Assembly: GCF_003171515.1 (NCBI RefSeq)
Contig: NC_089391.1
Location: 2,170,001 to 2,234,000, forward strand
From: Pyrenophora tritici-repentis
Taxonomy: Eukaryota; Ascomycota; Dothideomycetes; Pleosporales; Pleosporaceae
Direction of reading: 5' to 3'
Length of the DNA stretch: 64,000 nt
Shown here in pieces: positions 54,401 to 64,000 of the stretch (its first letter is position 1; every line of letters begins with the position of its first letter). The position numbers and the translations under genes were made by a program. The notes below the pieces were generated by a model, which saw only the letters and a list, made by a program, of their open reading frames with translations, searched no databases and was not told where the DNA came from.

Positions 54401-55023
54401 TTATTGGGATAGCTTCACCGCGCAGTATAGCAGCAGCGTGATAATAGCAGCCCGAGACGATACATCCGCGACACGCACTGCCAACGACTGCACCGGCTTG
54501 GGTTTGAAGGACGCCCAAGGCGCACTCATATTTTCCCTAGTTTCACCGTCGTGGACCCATTCCTCAATCCACCCAATCGTCATTCTGCATGATATCAGTT
54601 TGGTAAACTTGGCCGTTAGCCCCAAATTTGTTGGCAGACGACTTACTGGCTTCTCTCCGTGTCCGCGAAATTTTCATGATCGCCAAACAAATGCTTCTTG
54701 TACCACGGGTCCGTCTTCATCCGCTTGTAAGCCTCGAGATCTTCAAAAACAACTTGGCTAAAGCAGTCGATGTCGGATATGTTGGACATTTGTCGATCGT
54801 AAAGATACGTCATCAGCTTTCTCGTCTCCACTGGGTTATGAATGACGGTCCAGCGCTTGATGCCATACTTTGTCATGAGGTCCTTAGTCAGTGGCGCCGA
54901 AACTTCGATCATATGGCGACGATAGGCCTCCTCACTCATGCCAGGCTTACGGTAGCCGAGAATGGTAAGACAAAGATATTTGCTTGGCGGGAGGCCCTTG
55001 CTATCTGTCGTGGTGGGTGCCAT
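54401..55023 (-). CDS. EthD-domain decarboxylase, TpcK/MdpH2 family
   Basis: Two exons, 55023-54647 and 54584-54401, give 186 residues. The sequence matches the family well: [20 protein letters not shown], then [40 protein letters not shown] and [13 protein letters not shown], continuing across the intron as [14 protein letters not shown]. The conserved HENFADT and MTIGW blocks support both exons. The extra C-terminal tail ends in a hydrophobic segment ([14 protein letters not shown]) that might be a membrane anchor. Family members decarboxylate atrochrysone carboxylic acid on the way to emodin anthrone. This makes the gene the best single pointer to an anthraquinone pathway, since it has no role in melanin synthesis. 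Confidence 0.9.
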
Positions 55024-55647
55024 TTTCGATTTTGGATGCAAGTAGCTGGTTTGGTGATTGTTGAGGTGTGCCGTCAAATTCTGAAGATAGCCAAGAAGTA
55101 GCAAGTTGAGAGCTGAAGAAGATTAGACACGACCTTTGAACCTATAGGACACGGAACAACGGACACTGGGCTTGGAAGCTGATGGGGCACCTAAGGCCTG
55201 ATGCGGACCAGAGTTATCATCCGCGCATCATGCCACTGCCTGGCATTGGTGGCTTCTAGAACCGACCAGACTTGCGGCCGTTCGTCAGCACGAATGTACA
55301 AAGTTGTCGCGCCATATCTTCCGCGCCCGGTATCCCACCCATGTCCGGCTGATTCTTCGGTCCGATCCTAACCCCGTTGCTCGGAGCATATGCACGCTCG
55401 AACGTACCGCGGGGTTCCATACGCCCTTCTCCGGCCTTGCACAACTACAGAATTGGAAAAGAACATCCCCGTTGGGACCGCCTAGCCGGTAGAGTAGTTC
55501 CTGGGACGGATGGATAGATCCTTTATCCATGTTATGCAAAACACGTGTCGGCGCAGCGTTCCCGTTATTGCAACACCATGGATTAGTCATTCGTTCTGTC
55601 ACGTATGCATACTTGGGAAACAAAACTAAAAAAAACAAGCCAAAAGT
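55024..55647. other. Region between decarboxylase and AflJ-like genes
   Basis: About 620 bases without a supported gene; it contains the decarboxylase promoter. An open frame at 55285-55638 on the minus strand (117 codons) matches nothing recognisable and is not called. Confidence 0.4.
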
Positions 55648-57108
55648 TTATACAAGCTCACTACGGTCCGAGAACGCCTGATATTTGACAGCTAAAGCAA
55701 TGGTAGCTCCATCAGCTGACCGAAGACGTTTGGTTACCATAAGTCTTCCGTGCGCATCGCAAATGCTCTCAGTCAGCTTGAACAGCTCAGTCACCTCTAC
55801 AGCGCTCTTTCGAGTGAACTGCATCTCTGCAAAATCTAGTAAACGCGCTTGCACCTCCAAGTTGAGCGCCACAGAGCCTGGTTCTGGCAGCATTTTGGGG
55901 GCCAGGATCAGCAGAGCAGACACGTTGTTTCGCAGAACCCTGAAATGCGACTGCAACTCGAGGGTGAGGAGCTCTTGAGGAGAATATTCATCAGTACTTC
56001 GGGCGTCAAATGACGGCTGTAGGATATATACAGCCGCTTCACCTACTGGCTGCGCCGCTGTTGGCTTCCTTCGCTGAACATTGATGTTGTGGATAATTTG
56101 AGGCTCCTGCTCCTCTTCGGGGCCAGTCAACGGTGAGTCTGTGGGCGCGTAGTCGTACGCTTGTACCATTACGCGGAGCCCATTAGAAATATGTGCGAGA
56201 GCCTGTGATGACTTGGTGTATCGGTCACAAATCTGTCATACAGTCAGGAGGTTGCTACAAAAGGGGGGTTGACTCAAGCAACTTACATGGACAACTGACG
56301 CGTCTCCAAGACTCTGCCAGTTCAACAAATTGATCAAAGCACCAAGATCATTCTGCGTACTACCCACGCTGTGGCAATAAGCAAGCCACTGCCGATTGAG
56401 TTGCGGCTCCTGAGCGCGATGTGTAGCGAAAGAGTCAAACGACTGCATGCCCGCAATATTCAAGCCAGCCTGGTTTGGCTTCTGCTCAAACGGCGTCAGA
56501 TCCAGCGCCAAAGGAGCGACTTTATTGGCCAGAAACATGGCGGCATCAAAGTATAGGAGTTCGTTTGTAAAAGCCAAGGATAGGGGCGTATGCGCGACAT
56601 AACCCAATTGTGGTTCGTGTAAGAAGCCCGCCGTCGCGGTCATCCTCACAACCCGACTAAGCGTGTGTTCCGGGACATCGGCCAATTCGGCCAGTTCGTC
56701 GAGAGAAATACTGTCGCTCAAGGGAACATAGGCTGTAATTTGGAATTCGCCCAGCCATTTGAGACAGGCGAGTAGTTGGTTCTACACCCCGGGTGATGAG
56801 TCAGCAAAAACTGTTACCAGGAAAGTCGCAACAGCGAATCAACTTACCTGCGCAGCCATCCGGCGAATAAAACATGTCGGTCCCGATAGTAGCGTCTGCA
56901 AACGCGTGGTAATACCACAAAGGTTCCTCCTCGCCATGGCAATCTCATGTTCGGCATCGAGGGGATTTGCCGAGAGAAAAAGCGGTTCCTTGACCGAGAC
57001 ATTGTTGTCCGGACTGCGGTTGTTACCACTATTTTCGCAAAGCGATTTGAACGCTCTCGCTGCGACGGTGAGGTCTGAGCAAAGCGCGTCAAGTTGGACT
57101 AGATCCAT
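55648..57108 (-). CDS. AflJ/AflS-like pathway coactivator (MdpA type)
   Basis: Three exons, 57108-56848, 56781-56287 and 56232-55648, give 446 residues, close to AflJ (about 440). An upstream ATG at 57267 adds a hydrophobic, low-complexity stretch and is unlikely. The N-terminal half has the winged-helix part of the O-methyltransferase fold (LLACLKWLGEFQITAYVPLS, then SLDELAELADVPEHTLSRVV and TATAGFLHEP). The C-terminal half follows with AQEPQLNRQW and later LTLELQSHFRVLRNNVSALL. The methyltransferase glycine motif is absent, as in AflJ, which works as a transcriptional coactivator bound to AflR rather than as an enzyme. It probably partners the AflR-like factor encoded 3.3 kb away on the same strand. 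Confidence 0.87.
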
Positions 57109-59062
57109 TGTCGTAGAAAAGAAAAAAGATGAAGATATTGAGTTGAAAAAAAATCGCGATGATGCAAAAGACCAAGAAAAGCAGCTGAACAAGGTTGTTA
57201 CAACAGCGCGAGTGGAAAGCGTGAGTCGATATACGTCCAAGACAACGGGCAAGGACGGGTATAGCAACTCAGCGTTATCGACCTGTTAATCCTCACAAGG
57301 GCAAGCAGACCAACGAAAAAACAAGATTTAGACAAGCTCGACAACCGATAGTATCTTAGTTTAGGTAGACGGAAAAAAAGCGTATGTAGATAACCCCAAC
57401 CCACAAAAAAGTACCCGAAAACCCCCAAACCCAACCGAAGGGATTGCAACCTCCTATATGCACCGTTGCAACCTCGCAATCTTACGTATTTGCTCTCTCC
57501 TGGTTTCATCATACCACCCCTCCCTCTCCCCTCCCCCTCCCCCTTCCCCTCTTAGTGCATTTTTGTTCCATCCGGCAATGCAAGCAAGGATAGCATGGAT
57601 AACAGCCAACAAGCTCTTACGGGCCGGACGGGGGAACAGGCCATTTTTGCTTGGCGGAAACAGCGTTGGGCGGGTGGTAAGAAAAACGGCCTTTTCCCGG
57701 TTTGGGGTGCAAGTTGCGTGATTGCGGCTGAGGCGTTTTTGCGCGACGGCGACACAGGGACCGTGGGATAAGACTAACGAGTAAAAGCACGCCCGCACGG
57801 GATGCAGATTATGCAATAGGCGCACACGTGCGCCTTGCTGGCTTGCGCGCTACGTCGCTGGTACGCACAGTAGGTTGTGTTTAGGTTGGTTTAGCCGCAT
57901 GCCCCCCACTTGGTTATGAGAGCACTACGGGTACTTGTAGCACCTTGCACGATGCTGCAGTGCACGTGTCAAGGTGATTTGCCCCCGCCTTGCGAGCCGA
58001 GAGCTATCGGGCGAATCCGAGAGGGTGTCCATGTCTCTTGTCGCGGCGCGACACGCGAGGGTACCGCTGACTCATCGGCATATGTAAGCGGCGCGGCGCT
58101 ACTTGTGTTGTTTAGGCCGACCTGGGGTACCACGTTTTCCCCGGCTTTCTGTCTGTCAATCTTGTTCCTTTTTTGTTGCCGGCCGCGACTTGGGCTGTTT
58201 GGCTTGGGGGTTTTCCCGCCTGATCTTGGCCTTTTTGGCTTGTATCGGGGTTGGTGAGGTAAGATGGCATTGCGTTGCTTGCATGGCGGTTGCCTAGTGT
58301 TGTGTGCCTGGCTGGCTGATGGCCTTGTCTACACAGCCTACCTACCCATCTACAGAGATAATGCGAGGTGCTGCGGGTCTGGAAGTCTCACTGCGTTTCT
58401 CGGTGCCGAACGCGTTCCCATGGGCTTGGGTTGCAAGAGCTGCAATGTAATCGGCAAACCCAGGTATCTGGCTGGCGAACGACGCTGATTACTGGGCAAA
58501 GTTGCTTACTTACAGCGGAATGTCCCGTTTCTAGTTGCGTACGCGAACAACCATGTGTACAAGCAGTTGCCAAACCGACAATGCCATTGGTCGGGGTGAC
58601 TAAGTGCCGATGTGGAGGTGTGTGGTGGGTTCATCGGGTATCATAACTGCAACAAAACCTACCGATTAGCTGAGATCACCTGAACGTTCCACCTCCATTT
58701 CCTTCCCACGGGGTATTTTCTTCTTGGTAAAGTGGGGTTTTTTGGTTGGGTTCGGAACATGTTCACAGGAGCGTGAAGTGGGGATGGGGGTATGAGGCGG
58801 TTCTCGGGGTTCTACAACTACCGCGAAACGAGGGTGGAATTGGCCGAATGAGGGGGTGTCTGAGGGAGTGGTGTAGGTAGGTAGGGCGTTTTGCTTACAG
58901 ATAAAGTAGAGGCAACGCCGCTGTATTACATAGCACAATGCAGCAATAGCTTCTTACAGACAAGTCTAAACAAAGAAGTACCTGCAGTCATACGTTTATA
59001 TCTTACTTCCCTCTTTTGTACATCCTTATCTGGTCTTCTTCGCCACTGCCTATAAGCCCATC
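57109..59062. promoter_or_regulatory. Long divergent upstream region of AflJ-like and FAD monooxygenase genes
   Basis: Nearly 2 kb with no supported gene. It separates two divergent cluster genes and should contain both promoters. A 15-bp perfect dyad, TGTCGCG-G-CGCGACA, lies at 58039-58053 and includes TCG-N5-CGA, the AflR-type half-site spacing. A single such match is weak evidence. Confidence 0.4.
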
Positions 59063-61160
59063 ATGGGTGACTTTGGAGAGACGATCAACACCACCACCAT
59101 CGCTGATGAGACCGACGTTCTCATCGTTGGCGCAGGCCCTTCGGGTACTTCGCTGGGGTCCTTCTTGGGCCTTCAAGGTATGACTGGTGGCGCGATTATC
59201 TCTGCATTGTGCGAAAGTCAGCTGACCACATGATGATACTTTACAGGAATCGAGGGCTTGATCATCTCTGAGAAACCATGCCCGCCTTCGCACCCTCGCG
59301 CCAACTATCTGCATATGGCAGGTCTGGGTACGTTAAGCCACCGCGTTTCAAAGGATGTAGCCACACACCATGACAGAAGCTGACTCGCATGAACAGAGTG
59401 CCTTCGCGAGATCGGCCTTGAGGAGAAGGCTAGGGCTATCTCCTATCCCGTACCTGAATACTCCACATGGACGCGTCTCGTCGAGACTATGACGGGAGAG
59501 GAGGTGTACAGGGCACATGTTTTTGGCAACAGCCCTCACCGGAAGGTAAGATTCATTCCACTGTCTCCTTTCCGAGACTGAACGATCCCCCCCCCCTCTT
59601 TTCAGAGGCAAAGTCATGTTTACTCCATACTGACTAATTTTCCAGGGTGAATACTACGATGCCAGTCCATCAGAGGCCCTTTGCCTCTGCCAGACAGATC
59701 TCGAACCCCTCCTCATCGAGTACGCCGAATCACATGGCTTCAAGATCCGTTGGAACACACGCCTCGTCAGTTTCGAGCAAGATCTCGAAAAGAACATCGT
59801 CATCAGCACGCTGGAAAACACAGCAACGGGCGAGACCTACAAGGTCCAATCCAAGCAGCTCGCCGGCGCCGACGGTGCCGACAGTACCGTAGTGAAGCAA
59901 CTCGACCTCCCCCTCGTGCGAGGCCCCGGAAACGGTTTCGTAACCAGCGTCTGGTTGGACGCAGACCTAACTCACCTGACCGACCACAACCGCGCGCTCC
60001 TCAACTACCTCCAGCGCCCCGACAAGCCGCAGCCTGAATACGGCATGATGGGCATCGCGCACTTCATCCGGCCCTGGAAAGACTGGGACATATCCCTCTT
60101 CCCGCACCCGACATACAAGAAGCTCACAGCCACCAACGAGCAAGTCATCGAGCGCGTCAAGGAACTCGTCAACGACGACACTGTCGAGTACAAGATCAAA
60201 GACGTTAGTGTGTGGAACTTTGAAGAAGTCCACGCTGAACACTACTCCGTTGGTAACGTGCACGGCGTAGGAACAGCTGTGCACCGTCACCCTCCTTTCG
60301 GCGGCTTGGGCATAAGCACCTGCCTGGAGGATTCCTACAACCTAGCCTGGAAAATGGCGGCGGTTCTCAAGGGCAAAGCTTCAAAGTCCTTGCTTGATAC
60401 TTACAACGCTGAACGCCAGCCCGCCGGCGAATTTGTCGTCAAGCGCACAAACGAGAACGGACGCCTAAACTTCCGCCTCTACGGCATGCTGGGCTACTTC
60501 GGCCCCCTAGGCACCGACATACGTGCGGAAAAGCGTGCGTTGCTGCGAGAAGACAGCGAGGCTGGAGAGGCTTTCCGCCAGCAATTCCGCAACGCGATAC
60601 GCGACCTAGCAGACGAGCACCACGGCCTCGGCGCTATGATGAACCAATGGTACAAATCCACCGCCGTCTACACAGCCGATGAAACAGAGGCCCCATACTG
60701 GCCTGAAGACTTCACCGACCGCTCTGTCAAGTTGTACACCAGCACATACCCTGGCTGGCGCGTTCCCCACGCTTGGCTCACACCGCGCCAGGAAACGCCC
60801 GGTCCGCGTCTGCCTCTTGTTTCCACCCGTGATGTCTGCGGCAAAGGTCGCTTCACGCTCTTGACTGGTATCGGTGGTAAGGCTTTATGGGCGGGTGCTG
60901 CGGAGCACGTGTCCAAGACCACTGGTATTGAGATTCATGTGGCGAGCATTGGGTTTGGTCAGGATTACGGTGATACCGAACATCGCTGGTTCAAGGTTAG
61001 GGAGGTGGGCGAGAAGGGTGCGGTGTTGGTGAGGCCGGATCGTACGGTCGCGTGGCGTGCGATGAAGCCTATGGGTGACGAGGCGTTTACGACGGCGAAG
61101 TTGCAGTTGGTTATGAATAGTATTTTGGGGTTGGAGAAGAAGATGGCGATTAGGGAGTAG
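59063..61160 (+). CDS. Class A FAD-dependent aromatic monooxygenase (phenol hydroxylase/TfdB-like)
   Basis: Four exons, 59063-59177, 59247-59327, 59397-59545 and 59646-61160, give 619 residues. The FAD Rossmann motif VLIVGAGPSGTS is at residues 19-30. Family blocks follow: GLECLREIGLEEKARA, CLCQTDLEPLLIEYA and the DG motif region LAGADGADSTV (near 190). The third FAD block reads GTAVHRHPPFGGLGISTCLE (near 325), so the usual aspartate of the GD motif is a threonine. The C-terminal thioredoxin-like domain is present. Such enzymes use NADPH and oxygen to hydroxylate phenols or quinones. It is probably a tailoring enzyme comparable in role to MdpD, but substrate and activity are unknown. Confidence 0.88.
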
Positions 61161-61457
61161 GTGATGGTACCTGGATGGGTGGGTGGGTAATGATGGGATC
61201 AGGCCATCAGTTCCTTTGTGTGATACCGTATTTCATAATTTATTTGAGAACACTCGAAGTTTTGCTTTGGTTATACTCGTTTTGTGCCAGATGTACATCT
61301 TGCTCTTCTGCTCATCAGTCGAACTGCTGCTTTAGCCACTGTTTTCTGTAATTCAGCAGTAGTACATCACAGTGCACCAACACACAGCAAATATCAATAA
61401 TGGAACCAAGGCACAATTCTTGACTAACAGCATGTATGCCATTGAAACCTATGATTG

Positions 61458-64000
61458 TCAGCTTACGTTACTACTGTAACCCAAAACCTCTACAAGAACA
61501 TTCAAAGCAGTACTCAAAAACCACAAAGTAACCAAACCCCACCCAACCACCTTGTCCATCCTCCATTTACGCATGGGAACACCAACAAGCAACCCAGACA
61601 ACGTGAAAAGCAATGTCGCTCCCGAGATGACCAAAGTAGTACTGACAGCGATATGGTACGGTCGGAAGTGCACAGACTGGTTAGGATGTTTCTCATGCCG
61701 ATGTTCGCCCTTTGTAATAATCATGTAACAGCCACTCAGACCCACGCCGAGCAAGATGTTGAGCATGGGACCACCAAAACAAGCCGAGAGCGCCATGATG
61801 GGGAAACCAAGACGGGCAACGGTGATGTCGGCGACAAGGTCACCTAGAGAGTTTCCGACCGCGAAGATTGTCAAACCGAGAATGGCGTCGGACATATTCA
61901 TGATTACGCCCAAGGTGCGCAAAACACCAACGACTTCATTGGCAATGGTGCTGATCCAGGCAATAGCAACAGCGAATCCAAGAAAGCAGAGCGCGGAACG
62001 CCAGCGAGGCGGACGATCTGGCGTGGTGGTCAGGAGAATAAGTGCGAGAGCGCAGAGAGAAACCAAAAGACCATAGAGTGTATGGCGTAGTAGAGTACGT
62101 GGATTTTCAGGTTCGAGGTTTGCCCAGAAAATTAGGACGATGAAAAATGGGGCTGTGAAGATTTGGACAATGACTAGCCAACGGTTCCATTGTCTTGGAT
62201 CGGAAGGAGTAGGGATACTAGGGAGCTCCTCAGGTGACTGGGCGACGTTCTCGGAGCTTGTGATGTAGACTTGTGGTCTTTGGTTGATACTGATATTAAG
62301 AGAGCCGCCGCGGGAATGTGCAAGGCTCTTAGACTTGGATAGGCTGACGTCTGCGCTTGAATCTGGTGGTAGATTGAAAGATACACTGCGCGCGTGTGAA
62401 TCCATGCTGTCAGGATGTGGTGTAGTTGCCGGTGTCAGGCCAAGGTCAAGAGAGAATTCAGCATGTCCCCCTTCGTTCTCATCCTTTTCAGGCTCCACCA
62501 CCGGAAGTGTAATGGTAAGCAAGAATACTGGTAGACTTGCTACTAAACCCAGTACTTTGTCGAAGAAGGTCTTATCCGTCCAATTGGTAAGCGTTGGGAA
62601 TAGCGTAGAGAGAAGAATGTAAGGTGGAGGGAGAAGGCTCGTTGGCCACCACCTTGGCGTCCTCGCCTGATCAAGTAATCCAAATGGATCTCTTGAAAAA
62701 TAAGTAGATTCTGGAGATGCACTATGCGATGGCGGGCGGAGACTTGGAGGTCGTGAGGTCGAGTGTGCTGACCAAGGATATTCTATATATGCAGGGAATG
62801 GTATTGGGGGCGAAGTAGCATCAGGAACAGCCAACTTCAAGCTAGGAGGTTGAGGGCGTGTTCCAGGCTCGAGAACAGGAGAAGAGATTGAACTCGCCGA
62901 TGAAGGATCCTGGCGATGCGGTACTCGATCTTCAGCACTGGGCGGCGCCAACCTGTTAGGCGATAGGGGCCGAATGCTCGGCACACTGAGATTTGGTGCA
63001 TGAGATGATCGAGAGGGCGGCGGGGACAGGGAGATGGTGGGCGACGGGGGAGCATTCAGTAATGTCCTATGATGACCGGGAGTTGGTAACTGAAAAGTTA
63101 TATCAGGAACTTCGTATCTCTGCAGCGTGGTAGTTTGAAGCCGAATGTTGTCAATGTCGTTGGTTGATACGGCTCGAACTCTACTGGCTAGGCTTTGGCT
63201 GACGTCGAGACTTGGACGGCTTACTTGCGGCTCCATGTCTGAAAGATGGTCAGGCATGTCAAATGGAGGTCGCGTGGCCGGGCCAGCCCCACGTGACATG
63301 TGGTGCTGCTGCTGAGCAGTCGTGTAGGTAGGGTCATCCGAGTATCGTCGAAGACTGATTGGCATAGACTGAATATTACGTGACTTTTGCAGCGAAGCCA
63401 GCACTGCACGAAACTCAAGAGCGCCTACCAGACTGGGACGAATCGGCGTATGCGTATTGCGGCGTGACATGCTCGGGCGATTGAGGCGCATATTGTTTGT
63501 CAACTCGCCCATCCATCTTTCGCGTTGCTCCTCGTTATCATCGTCGTCAATCATATCATGGCCGCCTGCGTGCTCGAGCATAGAGAAATCGTCGACGGAT
63601 ATGTGGCGAGCTGAGGTCCCGCTACCTCCAGGTGTCTCATCGTCGTGATACTCTGGAATTTCCTCCTCGTCACCCCCAGGCGTGATAAAATGGCTTCTCA
63701 TTGCAGCAGCCCGCGCGCGTCGAGCCTTTCTCAGATTGAGCCACCAGTGCCATGCCACAACGAATGCGACGTAGAAGAGGTAGAATGCAACCATGCTGAC
63801 AGCCTCCCATAAGTGAAGCTTCCCGTCGACGATGAAACCCATGCTAAATGTTGCGGCGACGAGGAAGAAGCCGACGTCGCGGATAAAGCTCTTGCGTGCG
63901 ACTTGAAAAGGACGGATGAGGGCCATGGAGCCGGAAACAACAGCGGTGATGAAGCATGCGGCGCCAATGAGCTCCCCCACGGCCAGACTTGCAGCATGTG
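61458..64000 (-). CDS. Sodium/calcium exchanger-family membrane protein, 5' end outside the window
   Basis: The frame is open past the window edge. The codon at 63980 is GTG, not a start, so the gene is partial at its 5' end. At least 840 residues are visible. Membrane segments at the N-terminal side (ELIGAACFITAVVSGSMAL, DVGFFLVAATFSMGFIVDG, SMVAFYLFYVAFVVAWHWW) belong to the first exchanger half. A long hydrophilic Ser/Pro-rich cytosolic loop of about 420 residues follows. The second half contains the alpha-2 repeat with ion-binding residues (TIFAVGNSLGDLVADITVAR, then SACFGGPMLNILLGVGLSG). Relatives exchange calcium or other cations for sodium or protons across vacuolar or other inner membranes. 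It is unrelated to the metabolite genes and probably marks the return of core genes. Confidence 0.87.
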   Translation of the reverse strand, partial: HAASLAVGELIGAACFITAVVSGSMALIRPFQVARKSFIRDVGFFLVAATFSMGFIVDGKLHLWEAVSMVAFYLFYVAFVVAWHWWLNLRKARRARAAAMRSHFITPGGDEEEIPEYHDDETPGGSGTSARHISVDDFSMLEHAGGHDMIDDDDNEEQRERWMGELTNNMRLNRPSMSRRNTHTPIRPSLVGALEFRAVLASLQKSRNIQSMPISLRRYSDDPTYTTAQQQHHMSRGAGPATRPPFDMPDHLSDMEPQVSRPSLDVSQSLASRVRAVSTNDIDNIRLQTTTLQRYEVPDITFQLPTPGHHRTLLNAPPSPTISLSPPPSRSSHAPNLSVPSIRPLSPNRLAPPSAEDRVPHRQDPSSASSISSPVLEPGTRPQPPSLKLAVPDATSPPIPFPAYIEYPWSAHSTSRPPSLRPPSHSASPESTYFSRDPFGLLDQARTPRWWPTSLLPPPYILLSTLFPTLTNWTDKTFFDKVLGLVASLPVFLLTITLPVVEPEKDENEGGHAEFSLDLGLTPATTPHPDSMDSHARSVSFNLPPDSSADVSLSKSKSLAHSRGGSLNISINQRPQVYITSSENVAQSPEELPSIPTPSDPRQWNRWLVIVQIFTAPFFIVLIFWANLEPENPRTLLRHTLYGLLVSLCALALILLTTTPDRPPRWRSALCFLGFAVAIAWISTIANEVVGVLRTLGVIMNMSDAILGLTIFAVGNSLGDLVADITVARLGFPIMALSACFGGPMLNILLGVGLSGCYMIITKGEHRHEKHPNQSVHFRPYHIAVSTTLVISGATLLFTLSGLLVGVPMRKWRMDKVVGWGLVTLWFLSTALNVLVEVLGYSSNVS

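Noticed and set aside
55285..55638. 117-codon minus-strand open frame as a small cluster gene
   Set aside because: No recognisable domain, atypical composition, and it overlaps the expected promoter of the decarboxylase gene.
33022..58051. AflR-type TCG-N5-CGR words at 33022, 50227 and 58041
   Set aside because: Such a loose word is expected about once per kilobase on both strands, and the full consensus is not met. They are mentioned only as positions to test.
57910..58257. 115-codon open frame between AflJ-like and monooxygenase genes as a missing anthrone oxygenase
   Set aside because: Its sequence is Leu/Phe/Gly-rich without the membrane pattern or motifs of DUF1772 proteins, and there are no supporting splice sites.
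63978..63980. Start of the exchanger gene at 63980
   Set aside because: The codon is GTG and the frame is open to the window edge, so the gene simply continues outside.

Overview
The window is nuclear DNA of a filamentous ascomycete, most likely a dothideomycete of the Pleosporales type. The support is short GT-AG introns of about 45-120 bp, fungal housekeeping proteins, a naphthol-reductase-like protein that closely resembles those of pleosporalean fungi, and transposons carrying what look like RIP-type (CpA to TpA) stop codons. The species cannot be fixed from the sequence alone.

Positions 1-27.6 kb are ordinary gene-dense core chromosome. In order: the 3' end of eIF3b, an extended SDR, a NAT9-like acetyltransferase, the U3 snoRNP WD40 protein Rrp9, proteasome ATPase Rpt4, a PPWD1-type cyclophilin with WD40 repeats, the autophagy kinase Atg1, dolichol kinase, an M1 aminopeptidase with a probable mitochondrial leader, cytochrome c1, and a large low-complexity protein with a C-terminal ubiquitin-like region.

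Positions 27.6-61.2 kb are different: long non-genic stretches, three transposable-element insertions (one carrying a nested LINE), and a scattered set of secondary-metabolism genes. In order these are a scytalone-dehydratase-like enzyme (MdpB type), an AflX/MdpK-like NAD(P)-binding oxidoreductase, a PDR-type ABC transporter, a trihydroxynaphthalene/versicolorin reductase-like SDR (MdpC type), an AflR-like Zn2Cys6 regulator, an EthD-domain decarboxylase (TpcK/MdpH2 type), an AflJ/AflS-like coactivator and a class A FAD monooxygenase. Together they resemble the tailoring, regulation and export parts of an emodin/chrysophanol-type anthraquinone cluster. No polyketide synthase, thioesterase or anthrone oxygenase is visible here.

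The mobile elements are an apparently intact 2.03-kb pogo-like DNA transposon with perfect 55-bp terminal inverted repeats (TIRs); a 3.78-kb Fot1/pogo-like element with perfect 46-bp TIRs, whose transposase has six in-frame stops and is split by a 5'-truncated LINE; and a 5.25-kb Ty1/copia element with identical 164-bp long terminal repeats (LTRs). In the copia element gag and pol share one frame and are separated by a single UGA followed by CUAG, the known readthrough context.

The window closes with the 3' part of a sodium/calcium-exchanger-family membrane protein on the minus strand. Exon borders were placed by eye from splice sites and reading frame. Family assignments come from recognised motifs, not from a database search.
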